From a virus: a DNA stretch of 56,348 nt. Made by a program: the position numbers and the translations under genes. The stretch spans positions 1 through 56,348 of IMG/VR virus record IMGVR_UViG_3300025151_000042; one strand, given 5' to 3'. Below the pieces are notes generated by a model. It was given only the letters and a program-made list of their open reading frames with translations, was not told the DNA's origin and did no database searches. This document shows positions 9,301 through 18,761 of the stretch, piece by piece (the first letter of the stretch is position 1; each line of letters begins with the position of its first letter).

Positions 9301-9600
9301 AGAGAGTTAATGAATAAAGAAGAAGAAGCAGTTATGAATCTAACTACTTCATACTCACTATTAAGTAGTGAAGTTGAGGGCTTTGCTAATACTAGGGAAG
9401 AAATGTTCTATGGGTTTGATAGAAATAATTTGACAGGAGACTTGGTTAGACAGGTTACACAACAAGGGGTTGAAACATTAATTACTAATACGGAATTAAT
9501 AATGACAAATAATTTTAATGGTATAACCGACGTACAAAATATAGTAGATACTATAATTGATGAATTAGAGAGTAGAGGGATAGCGCAGGGTTCGGTGTGA
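6364..9600 (+). CDS. Tail tape measure protein
   Basis: 1078 residues from the ATG at 6364, which has GAGAGGATTAAA upstream; an in-frame upstream ATG at 6337 lies inside the T ORF. The protein sets tail length and is usually ejected with the DNA. An N-terminal hydrophobic segment (about 5-25) precedes a region resembling the TP901 tape-measure core (about 125-340, with MASLSATLIEAGEEQGKGGR and DLAAAYHTMSGEEQTALAQT). Long coiled coils (about 480-640) and alanine-rich hydrophobic helices (about 640-800) follow. If it follows the usual rule of about 1.5 angstrom per residue, the tail would be near 150 nm. Confidence 0.85.
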   Translation: MIESTFLPYLTTIFPIVCAITLLVLRAGASRVFFDIVGTFQADRLIQDAKASKAVFEALYLDTFTGIQEAGQEVGDMFTDMLDVVIPITEEIEEARIQLEKFLDAPASQMGELADDIQDIGLEFGFAADAAMEAGAKMAQLSGVLGTASLPIGTEVGMMFGLISGMETDVAMQRLINLQQQTKFMTENITEEMSEREKANQIRRDSIRVLDQLNTVENRSVATMEQITFVMNQFASQAELTNESIASMAALSATLIEAGEEQGKGGRALRMMYARLGADINGSRKAVEDLGIAVADNEGNMRALSDVLVDLAAAYHTMSGEEQTALAQTVAGNRHYTRLIKLLENVDRVKELEFEATIAMFPAMDEIDRRRDTELFKLQKAQSEYKNYTGLIGEELLPVLTSVTKKQTEFTKSLLSFIDTPVIGDMLKGTIGLVKTMQAFAGPAATMLLSLANINVALQTQAAISRALNGEQIARLDGDAATGKGLINEIALRKQLSRQLQVEEILKKRARRDELNAGKLINKTMVKQAEAALEKNIGKLREEKIEHDKIRVLLGIKITQFDRLNGQKERTAAETRRLKKLEGEIVTLNKQNVTSERRKLELKRAQEPLEAKIFAFKEKEARRSAYFAELEVLKIKNKSKEMLNMVAAVGSIGTLFMMLPDKMIPFIDKQEQMKYGMMLNAAAFGMQTIAMVKNSIAAAANAASTVVLTKAQIAEGIALGFTTQEIAEQSGMTLALVEAQVGATASTTALTAAQANYAASIAPTGVMARIGAFAAAIPKPVQIMLAVGAIALLAKGFSKLKKSTKDAEKSLSDFNKVSLDTEMVMEFVKDNDLDINEALKERTRIYETIKDSEDEILQSKAEGLLIEMKALENARRIKAFSDESFDMTVAKDLFALQKQEQDLLKGGRGLPTSLGDLNERIAMSLGFSGKGLGGPIEQTRKEIEKFKNEYVDLAAFIDLHKITTFEELEVTAETFGTTIRELMNKEEEAVMNLTTSYSLLSSEVEGFANTREEMFYGFDRNNLTGDLVRQVTQQGVETLITNTELIMTNNFNGITDVQNIVDTIIDELESRGIAQGSV

Positions 9601-9604
9601 GTGA

Positions 9605-12600
9605 ATGGTAAGAAGTGTAACAAAAAAATATCAGATATGGCTTGCGGGTTTTTATGATGATTTTAACGGTGCGAGAGCAATACCGGATTACTTACAACTA
9701 CCTTCTGATACATCATACTCAGTAACACTAAGTCATTTTGGAAATCCTATGAATGGCGAGGCTTCTCTTAATCCTCGCTATCGTTGGTCTATTGTAGAAA
9801 GGGAATTAAAGACTAACCACGACGATACACTTTTGGGTACAAACGATGTAAATAGATATTTACGTAACAACGGGGTGTTTGAGTGGTTAAGTAGAGATTC
9901 TAAAAGAAATAGTTATGACGAATGGGAAGGTAGGGTACAACTACAATACCCCGATGGACACGTTGCTAACAGATACAGATTTGGTGGTAGTACATCCGAA
10001 GGAGACGTAGGGTATCAGAGATTTGTTAATGGACACAATACTGCTGCTTCTTACATAGTACCTGTTGGTGCAAACGACGCAACATTTGGTAGAGCAGACA
10101 TGAAAAGATTTGACGCTACAAACTATGCAGCAGAAAACGCAGGGTTTATTTCTACCACAGGAGATTTTGTACAAAGAGCGCACCTTACAGGTTCTTGGAT
10201 GGGAGAAAAAATAACCCAAACCACATCCGAATACAATACTGTTGATGGAGATAATAACCACACAACTTCCCCGTCTAAAGTATTTGCCGAAGTCACTTCT
10301 CCCGCAAAAAAACCCTTTTTATGTGTTCAGACCGTAAGAAAGACCCACGATTCTTCTAGTATTATACCTGCAATTATTTACGATGGACACTTAAACTCAA
10401 GATTAGAAAGAGATACTTTTACCGCAAGAATAGCACTAAGAAGTTTTATCGCAAAAGGTTCAACTGATTGGACTAAAGTAGGAATACAATTTGAAATAGG
10501 TTTTGCTGCTACACAAGCGGGATTATTAAACGATACGGGTTACACAGGTACACCTGAAATAGATTACATCTTAAAATTAAATGATACTAACGAACCACAG
10601 TACGATACTTTGGGATTACTATATGATGGTAGTACGGCGCAAAGTTATACTAACGATAACACTTGGTTAGACATTGACTTTGTTATGAAATATGCAACAG
10701 GTAAATATGATGTTTACTTAAACGGTACTAGAATAGAAACCGACCTTGCTTTGGCTAGTGGTACTAGTGTAACACCTGCAAATCTATATGGCTTTCAAAT
10801 AACTACCAACACAAGACAAGGTTTAGCCGCTAATCAAGGTTATGTTTCTTATCTTATGCTAGATAGAGTAGGTATGGTTAGGTGTCTTACTGACGACATT
10901 ACTACTACTGACGAAGTGCAAATTAAATCTCTAAGAAATAATAGGGGTGTAAACTCAGTAAGTACTTGTAACGTAGTTATAACTGATGATGCGGATAGGA
11001 CAAACGGTAATACTGGGTTACTCGCAACAGATTATGTAGAAAACTTAAAAGATTTATTTGTTACTGATTCTCCTTTAGATTGGGAATTATTAGTGTTTAG
11101 TGATACGAATAGTAGGATAGATAGACCTGTATGGAGAGGTACAGTTAATAGTTTTAAGATAAATCAAAATAAAAGAACTAGGGAAATACAATTTAGTGCT
11201 AACGATGGATTGAGATTTTTAGACAATCAAGTGCCACTTTGGGAAATAGGGCAGGAAGGATTAAATGATAACTTAGGTAAAACACCTTATTGGTTGTATG
11301 ATGCACAGGGTTTTAAGGAAATAATGAACTTAGGTGCAACAAAATTAAAATTAACAGGTAGTGATGTTGGGTTTGAAAGAGATAGTAGTTATTTAGAAAC
11401 GTCAACACAAAGAATGCAAAGTAATTCCGGTTTACCTATACAAATGTATAACAATGAAAATCCTATATACGGACCAAATGACATAGAAAATTATTATGAG
11501 GGTGTGGGTATAATAGGTTTTCAAAAAGATACTTCGGGTAATACCTTGGTATATATGAATGATGATTCGCATACTATAACTACTTCTTCAACAGTAAGTA
11601 TATTAGGAACAAAACATAATGCTACTAATATAAGTCCTACCGCAGTCTCAGTAGACAAACTAACTTTAACTTTTGCTTCCGGTGATTTGCCTTTTTCTGC
11701 GGAAACAGCAAAAATAATATACATAGGAAAATATGAGCCACCTACTGAATTAGACCACACGAATTGGCAAATAAGTAATACTTTAACTGATGTTTATAGA
11801 AACTCCACGTATTTTCCCGCTTGGTATAAACACTTAACTCCTAAAAGTGGCCCTTGGTATATGAATGTGTTTTTCGATGCAGACCCTAGTTTAGAAGTTG
11901 GTGATTATTTTTACATTAATCAAGAGGCTATGGATAACTCAACAGCACTTAACTCAGCATATACAGGTAGGCTCAAAGTTAAAAGTGTTAGAAAAATACA
12001 AAGTATTTATACTAATTACTTTACACAACCCGAAAAAGGCGGTACTTACGGGGCTTACATTACCTCACCTACATATATATGGGCGGTACAAACATTTACT
12101 CCATACCCTTCATCTTTAACAGAACATGGTGTTTACACGCCCGAAACTACATTAGATGGCGCACTTTCTTCCGGTGCATCTAGTATCACATTAACTGATG
12201 CTTCTAATTTTGGCACTTCGGGAACAGGAATAATAATAATACCTACTTATTTTAATAACATACCTACTAACCTAGATACATGGGGAACTGTAGATGTAGA
12301 TTATGATGTATTTACTTGGACAGGAAAAAGCAGTAACACTTTAACTGGTGTTAGTGGGGTAGGTGTTTCTCATTTAGATAATGCAGTTGTTTTCCAACAT
12401 TTTCCTAAACCGGCAGATGATTTATTAGTTAATAATGAAAGATTTCAATGGTCTAAAGATACTTCCGCAACAGTAATTGGTACATTTACTGATACAACAG
12501 AACCCATAAAACACAGGGTTATACAGGCTAGGTGGATGAGAGATTTACCTTTATCCTTATGGTTTAAGTATCAATTTGGTATAGTAAAAAAAGACCCTGT

Positions 12601-15600
12601 TAACAATACTATTACAGGTACGGCAAATCAATATGGTTTAATACATCAAGGGGCAGACCAAACCCTAAACTCAAGTACGACTAGTATAAGAGTAACACAA
12701 ACTACATACGATTCAGCCCCAGTTAGCGGTGTTGCTGAATTATGGAAAGCACCAACTACACCTTTGATAACGGCATCTGATAATGTTTATCAAGAAAAGT
12801 TTATTTATACCGGAAAACAAACTACTGGGGGTATTTATTATTTGACAGGTGTTAAGTATATTACAGGTAGTTATACTACATCAGATGCAAGCAGTTCTCC
12901 ACCATATTACTACTTAAAGTTCCAAGACCATAAAGATGATTACAAACACATTTGGTTACTTTGGGCTGACATGAGAAATAACGGACAGGCAAACGCAGAC
13001 GGTGAGTTAAGAAAAGAAAGTTTTGGTTTGCAGTACCCACTAAGAGATAATTATGAATTACAAATGTATTTTGCAGACCAATTTGATGAAAATGGTAACG
13101 TAGATAAGTTTGGTAGCCTTAACATAGGAGAAGATATACATATATGGAATATGGATGCCACTAATGACCCTATTACAAATGGTCCATTTTCTAAACCCGC
13201 AGATTATTCTTCCGGTGTTGTAGTTACTAGTCTAGCAGATGCAAGCGGTAAATTAAAAATACTAACTTCTGACACAGGTACAGTAGCCGTAGGAGATTAC
13301 ATACACCTAACAGGTAGTCTTAATCACGATGGGATGCATAGGGTTGCTACAGGCGGATTGAGTAGTAATACTCATTTTATCACCGAAACTACATATGTTA
13401 GTACTACCTTAAATGCAGGTGGTGGGAAATATTATACCACAACAGGTAGCGATAAGGATTTATCGGTGTACCAAGATTGGGAGGACAAAGGCGGCTCTTT
13501 CTTAGTTATAGATGCTTCGCCTTTCTTTAACCTTAATACTAATGCTAACGGTAGTAAGACGGGGCAGACTTCCGGTGGAAGAACAGACCTAACTGATTAC
13601 GTACAAGAAAGAGAGGGTTTCCCTGCACTAATAGATAATTATTGGGCGGAAGCATTACCTTCTTATCAAACCACAGGTGATATAACATTAGAACATCCGG
13701 CACAGTATAGGCTACTTTCTGATGCTTCATTAGCAAGTGATAATTTACAAAATGGCTACAAAGGATTACCTATTGATGACCCTAGTAAGTTTGATGATAG
13801 CGGGGTAGGAAAAATAATAGAAAGACTAGAAAATACTGATACAGCCGACCCCGAATATTTATTTTTATGGCATAGCAAACTAGATACAAAATACACTTCT
13901 ACAGGTGGTTCACAAATCCAAACTGCGATAGATGGGGGGGCTAACACCCAAGTTCAATACGGTGTAGGTAATACGTTTGTATCTAGTGGATTAAAAGAAG
14001 GTATGTTAATTAATAATATAAGAAGCGGTACTGTTACCCCACAATACATAATTGAAGTTGTATCTGATTTAATCTTAAAGGTAAGTGGCGTTTGGCAAGG
14101 AGGCGATACTTTTGAAGTGCCACCACAATTAGGGAAAGTGTATATAGCACCGTCTGATGACATAACGGTTACTGCTGCTGATGATTTAACTTCTTTAGAG
14201 CAACAAGTTAGAGATTCATTTGCGGCAACAGCCCAAACTTGGGATGATTACGGCTTAACTGGTCTTAGTATAGAAGAGGGGAAGGAAATTGAAGTTCACT
14301 CCACAGTTCATTCAGCATTTATGCTTAGATTATTAATGCACCTAAAAGGTAATATTAAAAATAAAAATAGTGGTACTTTTTGGGAAAGCGATAAGTTTAG
14401 AACACTATGGAATGCTGCAATTATGGACACTTGGTTGCCACCAACAACAGTTAGAAACATTTACGATATTAATAATATACCTATTACTTCTAAGATGAGT
14501 ACCTATAACTCTACTACTAGTAGCGATAGTTACGGTTCGGTAGTTGACAGTAGAGGTAGTACATTTTTAAGTACAATTAAAAAAATACACAACAATAGTG
14601 GTATAGGTACAGAAAATAACCTTAATACTACTTTTTCTTATCTAGTAGGTAAAGATAATAGGTTTGAGTTTAGACCTAAATACAATAGTAATATATCTTT
14701 TACTAGAAATAATATAACTATGAATAATATGGCTGCAAACATTTCTTCACAAGTTACTAATGTTCGTGTGTATTATAACAACGGACAAAGTTTTGTGGAT
14801 TATCCGGCCACAAACCTTACAGACACTACTAGGTGGAAGATATTACAATTCCCTAAAGTAACACAAAGTTTTGAGGCAACAGTTTTGGCTAAAAAAGAAT
14901 ATGACAACTATAAAAAATCTCCCTTAAAAATAAATGTAAGTCCAATTTTAGATGGAAATTACAAAATGATAGAAACAGGTAGGCATGGTTACATAGCAGA
15001 TTCTTATGTTGCTTTAGAAGGTACAGATGATGATTACACTAAAGTGTGTAACTGGACTAGATTAGGTACAGGTGGTGCGTTGTTTAATGGTATGGTAAAC
15101 GCATTAGACGGAAACATGAAAACATCTACTAATTTGTATGCAAGGTATGGTGTAAGTAAAGACGCTACGACAAGTGGCGATATTTCTTGGAATGACAACT
15201 ATTATTGGTATGGTAGTGGTTCAGTATCTAATGCTGTACAAATAGTGCATATACCTAACAACACCCCACTTGTTAGCGATAATCATTCACATCCTATGCG
15301 TATATGGGTAGATTTGAAAAGCGGTCAATCAGGAACAGATATAGACAATGCTGAGTTTACTATACACGTAGCAGATTATTCCTTTTCCGGTGAAACTAGA
15401 ACAGCGACAAGTCAAAGTGCAGCAAGCGTAAATGTAAAACATAGTGGTTTTTATGAGTTGGCTTTACCTTCGACATATAGTGATACAAGCGTAGGTAACA
15501 TGGTAGTTAGTTTTAACGCAGAATATTGTAGGGCTTTATTACGTCATAGATGTGGCGACCCAACAGACGCTAATATCTTAGCACAAGTAGCAACAAACAC

Positions 15601-16726
15601 TAACACAATATTCCCTCTAGGTATGAGAGAATACAGCGAAATGGGTGGATTTAAGACTACTAGAGCAGAATGGTATGCACCTAAGATTCTAATAACAAAA
15701 GACTTGTCTTACACCCCCGCTACTTATGTAACAATGACTGATGCAGGATTAGGTATGGCTACGGCAGAAACTATGGTTATACAAAGAGTTGAGTGGTCTA
15801 TTAGTGCGGGAAGAACAGAAGATGTAAAATTAACATTAGAAAGAAATGAATCAATTGGCGCTCAAGGTATTATTGCTAGATTATACGCACAGAATAATGA
15901 TGATTTACAAGTAGGGCAAGATTTAGGACAACAATCGGGAACAGGAAGTGTATTAGACGGTAATAACGAAGATGTAACAATACCCAATAATCCTAGCAAC
16001 GAAGCATTAGACGATGACACTCAAAAGAAACAAAATGGTACGGAAGATGGTAATGCAGAAGCGACGGATAGTTTTTCTAGGGGTAAAAGAAGTCCTGCAT
16101 TAAGTAGGGGTAGTAGAATGAGTCTACAAAACGATTTCTTATCTGCTAATAGTAAGTTTTCTATATTAGGCCAAGAGAGAATACCAATTACACCTTCTAA
16201 CATGAGAAGTATAGAAGGTATGGATGTTGAAATAACCCCTATATCGGGTAGTGCTGTTGTAACATCAGAAGGATATATTTTTGCTAGTAAGGGATTACAA
16301 GATACTGATGATTCTTCTATAACTAATCAAGAAGTATCTATTGAAACGTCATTCGTAGTACCTAGTGATATAATGAATAATATCTTATCTATACAAGCGT
16401 CATTAAGCAACGGTGGTATCTATAATGATAATAGCGTTGTGGTGTTATACATAACAGCAACTTGTTTAGAGACAAACACTAGTGTTGAACACACAGTAAG
16501 GGTGGGTGGTGGTATAGAAAAGAAAACTATATCTCTAATGCCTACTACTATATTAAATGGTTTAGATACTGTTGGTAATAATATTAAGATAACAATAACT
16601 AGAAAACCAAATGTAGGTAATGATAAATCCACATCATCATTAGTACTACATAATTTAGAAGTAAATATGAGACGAGCCGCAGCCAATACCAAATCTAACT
16701 CTAGTCAATTTTCTACTATCACTTAA
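9605..16726 (+). CDS. Giant tail hub / baseplate-fibre protein
   Basis: 2373 residues, following the tape measure by 4 bases where distal-tail and hub proteins are encoded. The first 130 residues are compact and mixed. A LamG/lectin-like beta domain lies at about 240-430. Residues about 440-540 (a VNSVSTCNVVITDDADRTNG strand, then WELLVFSDTNSR and RPVWRGTVNSFKIN) resemble the baseplate-hub barrel. Two threonine-rich beta modules with WTGK/YTGK...LTGV occur near 849-930 and 1020-1090. A serine-rich linker (about 2110-2180) precedes a C-terminal beta domain. No enzymatic motif was recognised. The single protein may combine distal tail, hub and receptor-binding roles. Its stop overlaps the end of the convergent nuclease gene. 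Confidence 0.75.
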   Translation: MVRSVTKKYQIWLAGFYDDFNGARAIPDYLQLPSDTSYSVTLSHFGNPMNGEASLNPRYRWSIVERELKTNHDDTLLGTNDVNRYLRNNGVFEWLSRDSKRNSYDEWEGRVQLQYPDGHVANRYRFGGSTSEGDVGYQRFVNGHNTAASYIVPVGANDATFGRADMKRFDATNYAAENAGFISTTGDFVQRAHLTGSWMGEKITQTTSEYNTVDGDNNHTTSPSKVFAEVTSPAKKPFLCVQTVRKTHDSSSIIPAIIYDGHLNSRLERDTFTARIALRSFIAKGSTDWTKVGIQFEIGFAATQAGLLNDTGYTGTPEIDYILKLNDTNEPQYDTLGLLYDGSTAQSYTNDNTWLDIDFVMKYATGKYDVYLNGTRIETDLALASGTSVTPANLYGFQITTNTRQGLAANQGYVSYLMLDRVGMVRCLTDDITTTDEVQIKSLRNNRGVNSVSTCNVVITDDADRTNGNTGLLATDYVENLKDLFVTDSPLDWELLVFSDTNSRIDRPVWRGTVNSFKINQNKRTREIQFSANDGLRFLDNQVPLWEIGQEGLNDNLGKTPYWLYDAQGFKEIMNLGATKLKLTGSDVGFERDSSYLETSTQRMQSNSGLPIQMYNNENPIYGPNDIENYYEGVGIIGFQKDTSGNTLVYMNDDSHTITTSSTVSILGTKHNATNISPTAVSVDKLTLTFASGDLPFSAETAKIIYIGKYEPPTELDHTNWQISNTLTDVYRNSTYFPAWYKHLTPKSGPWYMNVFFDADPSLEVGDYFYINQEAMDNSTALNSAYTGRLKVKSVRKIQSIYTNYFTQPEKGGTYGAYITSPTYIWAVQTFTPYPSSLTEHGVYTPETTLDGALSSGASSITLTDASNFGTSGTGIIIIPTYFNNIPTNLDTWGTVDVDYDVFTWTGKSSNTLTGVSGVGVSHLDNAVVFQHFPKPADDLLVNNERFQWSKDTSATVIGTFTDTTEPIKHRVIQARWMRDLPLSLWFKYQFGIVKKDPVNNTITGTANQYGLIHQGADQTLNSSTTSIRVTQTTYDSAPVSGVAELWKAPTTPLITASDNVYQEKFIYTGKQTTGGIYYLTGVKYITGSYTTSDASSSPPYYYLKFQDHKDDYKHIWLLWADMRNNGQANADGELRKESFGLQYPLRDNYELQMYFADQFDENGNVDKFGSLNIGEDIHIWNMDATNDPITNGPFSKPADYSSGVVVTSLADASGKLKILTSDTGTVAVGDYIHLTGSLNHDGMHRVATGGLSSNTHFITETTYVSTTLNAGGGKYYTTTGSDKDLSVYQDWEDKGGSFLVIDASPFFNLNTNANGSKTGQTSGGRTDLTDYVQEREGFPALIDNYWAEALPSYQTTGDITLEHPAQYRLLSDASLASDNLQNGYKGLPIDDPSKFDDSGVGKIIERLENTDTADPEYLFLWHSKLDTKYTSTGGSQIQTAIDGGANTQVQYGVGNTFVSSGLKEGMLINNIRSGTVTPQYIIEVVSDLILKVSGVWQGGDTFEVPPQLGKVYIAPSDDITVTAADDLTSLEQQVRDSFAATAQTWDDYGLTGLSIEEGKEIEVHSTVHSAFMLRLLMHLKGNIKNKNSGTFWESDKFRTLWNAAIMDTWLPPTTVRNIYDINNIPITSKMSTYNSTTSSDSYGSVVDSRGSTFLSTIKKIHNNSGIGTENNLNTTFSYLVGKDNRFEFRPKYNSNISFTRNNITMNNMAANISSQVTNVRVYYNNGQSFVDYPATNLTDTTRWKILQFPKVTQSFEATVLAKKEYDNYKKSPLKINVSPILDGNYKMIETGRHGYIADSYVALEGTDDDYTKVCNWTRLGTGGALFNGMVNALDGNMKTSTNLYARYGVSKDATTSGDISWNDNYYWYGSGSVSNAVQIVHIPNNTPLVSDNHSHPMRIWVDLKSGQSGTDIDNAEFTIHVADYSFSGETRTATSQSAASVNVKHSGFYELALPSTYSDTSVGNMVVSFNAEYCRALLRHRCGDPTDANILAQVATNTNTIFPLGMREYSEMGGFKTTRAEWYAPKILITKDLSYTPATYVTMTDAGLGMATAETMVIQRVEWSISAGRTEDVKLTLERNESIGAQGIIARLYAQNNDDLQVGQDLGQQSGTGSVLDGNNEDVTIPNNPSNEALDDDTQKKQNGTEDGNAEATDSFSRGKRSPALSRGSRMSLQNDFLSANSKFSILGQERIPITPSNMRSIEGMDVEITPISGSAVVTSEGYIFASKGLQDTDDSSITNQEVSIETSFVVPSDIMNNILSIQASLSNGGIYNDNSVVVLYITATCLETNTSVEHTVRVGGGIEKKTISLMPTTILNGLDTVGNNIKITITRKPNVGNDKSTSSLVLHNLEVNMRRAAANTKSNSSQFSTIT

Positions 16727-17426
16727 GTGGTACATCGTCTAGATTATTTCTAAGGGCTAGTATATCTTGCGCTCTTTGTCTGCCTACACCTTTGACAGCC
16801 ATAACTGCTTTTTGTGTAGTCCTAAGTCTTAGTAGTTTAGGTATGCTACCAAACTCTTCTAACAAATCCTTAGCCATAGTAGGTGTTACTCCTTTTACAG
16901 AAGATAAGATTTGGATTCTTGGGTCTAAATCGCTCTTTTTTATGGCTTTTTGTGTATCAGAATCGTGTCTAGAAAAAGCCATTCCTAGTTGGGTATGATT
17001 TACTACTAACCATTCAATAAACTCTTCCATTGTAGCCAGTTCCATATACTTAATTTTAGGGAATCTTTGATGAAATGTCATCTTGAATTGCGTATTTACT
17101 TTTTTCATTCTAGCCATTTCCATAGCAGTTTGTTTTGCTGTCGGCCTACCCCCATGAACATAGGGTTTTAATTTTGTACCGTACACTACTAAGACTGGGT
17201 TTTCGTAGTTGTCTTGTAAATCTCTTAACTGAGATACGATAGTTCTATTCCTACCAATACCAAGAATAGAACGGTATAAATCATTAATCTCTTTGGCTTC
17301 AACGCCCCAATCTCCCATAGCATAATCAGCACTCACCATTCTACATACTTTTACGTTATTTTCACCCATACGCATTAACAACTTATTAACTACTTTAGGG
17401 TTTTCTCTATCATCTACTAGTAACAT
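16719..17426 (-). CDS. XPF/ERCC4-family structure-specific nuclease with HhH domain
   Basis: 235 residues: an N-terminal ERCC4 nuclease domain (D5, D6, R7, E8; GDW 38-40; E43-A-K45; D49) and a C-terminal tandem helix-hairpin-helix (about 175-230, with SSVKGVTPTMA and MAVKGVGRQRA). The family cuts branched DNA such as flaps and stalled forks. The signature ERKxxxD reads E-A-K-x3-D, so arginine is replaced by alanine while the metal ligands remain. It is the last gene of the replication module and overlaps the hub stop by 8 bases. Confidence 0.85.
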   Translation of the reverse strand: MLLVDDRENPKVVNKLLMRMGENNVKVCRMVSADYAMGDWGVEAKEINDLYRSILGIGRNRTIVSQLRDLQDNYENPVLVVYGTKLKPYVHGGRPTAKQTAMEMARMKKVNTQFKMTFHQRFPKIKYMELATMEEFIEWLVVNHTQLGMAFSRHDSDTQKAIKKSDLDPRIQILSSVKGVTPTMAKDLLEEFGSIPKLLRLRTTQKAVMAVKGVGRQRAQDILALRNNLDDVPLK

Positions 17427-17427
17427 C

Positions 17428-17586
17428 TTACCATCCTAATGTATGGTAGACTTCTCCCTCTAATATAATGATATGTGAATTACAACTTCTGCAATACTTT
17501 TCTCTTTCTGTTTTTAGTGTCCAATCGTGCTTACATAAGTTGCAGCATTCCATTTCTTTTTCCGTTAAATTAATTAAGTTCATCAT
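17428..17586 (-). CDS. Zinc-ribbon microprotein, 52 residues
   Basis: Reads MMNLINLTEK..., with cysteines C14, C15 and C18 (CCNLC) and C32/C35 (CRSC), a zinc-ribbon spacing. The stop TAA is one base before the ATG of the XPF-like nuclease (TAA-G-ATG), so the two are translationally coupled. It may be a partner of the nuclease or a transcription-factor-like ribbon; no closer family. Confidence 0.6.
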   Translation of the reverse strand: MMNLINLTEKEMECCNLCKHDWTLKTEREKYCRSCNSHIIILEGEVYHTLGW

Positions 17587-17588
17587 TT

Positions 17589-18596
17589 TTATTCTCTCCT
17601 TGTACCGTCATCTCTCCAACAAGAACCTTTACATCCTACGTTAGTAGATAGCCAAGAACAAGACGGTGGTTGTTCGTGGTCTATGATAGAAAATAATTGC
17701 ATCCTAGACATACTAGGTTTGAAGTCTCTCCACTTTAGTTTTTCGATAAAAGCAACTGCTTCGTCTACTATCTTTCTTTTGTCAGTCATAGACAAAGTTT
17801 TTGGGTCAGCAAAGAGTCTAAGATTTTCTACTAAATGATACCCTAAAGCCAACCTAACAGGGTGTTTAGGGTTTTCGTGAGTCATAGCAGAAGCGATACA
17901 TGGTGGTACGGGTATTTGACCGGAAGAAGTGATTTCTCCGTGAAATACATTAGTGTTTAGTTCTTTAGGTATTGGGTTGTTAGCAATCCATTTTACTATA
18001 TCAAAATCACTATCTACAACTTTACCTCTAAATGGGTCATGTATATTGTAATCTTTGTTGGGTGTAGTAGGAATATCATAATTTAGTGGGTCTTTTACAA
18101 AATCTTCGGTAGGTATATTGACTGCCCATCTACCTCTCTTCGTGTTGTAGGTGTTTGGTATTCTAGTAAGTTTTTGTGGGTGTCCTACACCATCTAATGT
18201 AGGTAAATCCTTAGCCACACTTCTTTCGTACCTATCTATGTGTTTAGCGATACTAGTACCGATTACAGGCCGCTTAAACATTTGGTGTACATGAAAACCC
18301 CTACCTGTAAATACAGTTCTTATATCACCGTCTAGTCGAGATATGAGCGTAGCAACGTCATTCTTTACATCATCCATAGAGCCACCTTCTTCAATGTCAA
18401 AATCCCACCATGCTCTATCCATAATAACACTCTCTACATCGTATTTCCAAGGTCTTGTCGGGTCTTTTCTTTGGAACGCATAGAGGGAAGTGTAACAGGA
18501 TGCTTTTCCGTTTACCTTATCTATGTATTCATCAAAACTTTTACGGGAAAAACATTGTGAACGGCGAAGCCCAATCTCTCTAGGGAATAATAACAT
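17589..18596 (-). CDS. priS: Archaeo-eukaryotic primase, PriS-type with C-terminal Cys4 domain
   Basis: 335 residues. All three catalytic motifs of the archaeo-eukaryotic primase fold are visible: WWDFD (D65, D67), the GRGFHVH motif (H104), and TRIPNTYN (R145). It should synthesise primers for the adjacent family B polymerase. C-terminal to a linker, four cysteines (C233, C313, C322, C326) in PPC...PSC...GCKGSC resemble the 4Fe-4S domain of PriL, suggesting both primase functions in one chain. No separate PriL gene is seen here. The Fe-S interpretation is an inference from spacing. Confidence 0.85.
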   Translation of the reverse strand: MLLFPREIGLRRSQCFSRKSFDEYIDKVNGKASCYTSLYAFQRKDPTRPWKYDVESVIMDRAWWDFDIEEGGSMDDVKNDVATLISRLDGDIRTVFTGRGFHVHQMFKRPVIGTSIAKHIDRYERSVAKDLPTLDGVGHPQKLTRIPNTYNTKRGRWAVNIPTEDFVKDPLNYDIPTTPNKDYNIHDPFRGKVVDSDFDIVKWIANNPIPKELNTNVFHGEITSSGQIPVPPCIASAMTHENPKHPVRLALGYHLVENLRLFADPKTLSMTDKRKIVDEAVAFIEKLKWRDFKPSMSRMQLFSIIDHEQPPSCSWLSTNVGCKGSCWRDDGTRRE

Positions 18597-18599
18597 ATA

Positions 18600-18761
18600 T
18601 CATTCCACCGCAAAAGTATAAGTTGCGCCACACGAACAGGCTAATAACGTCATCAATTCCGGTTTGTGTCCTTCTTGTCCAGTTATTCTCCAAACTTCTT
18701 CTTCGCCTTCCCAAGCATCCATTTCTCCACAAGATTGACATATTATTTCCGGTTTATTCAT
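18600..18761 (-). CDS. Zinc-ribbon microprotein, 53 residues
   Basis: Reads MNKPEIICQSCGEMDAWEGE..., with CxxCG at residues 8-12 and CSCG at 42-45. Its TGA lies three bases before the primase ATG (TGA-TAT-ATG) and its start overlaps the end of the Cas4-like gene by 8 bases. This is a coupled small zinc protein inside the replication operon; function unknown. Confidence 0.6.
   Translation of the reverse strand: MNKPEIICQSCGEMDAWEGEEEVWRITGQEGHKPELMTLLACSCGATYTFAVE

Noticed and set aside
11898-12119. Plus-strand ORF within the giant hub gene
   Set aside because: Entirely inside a long well-supported ORF in another frame, with no start signal.
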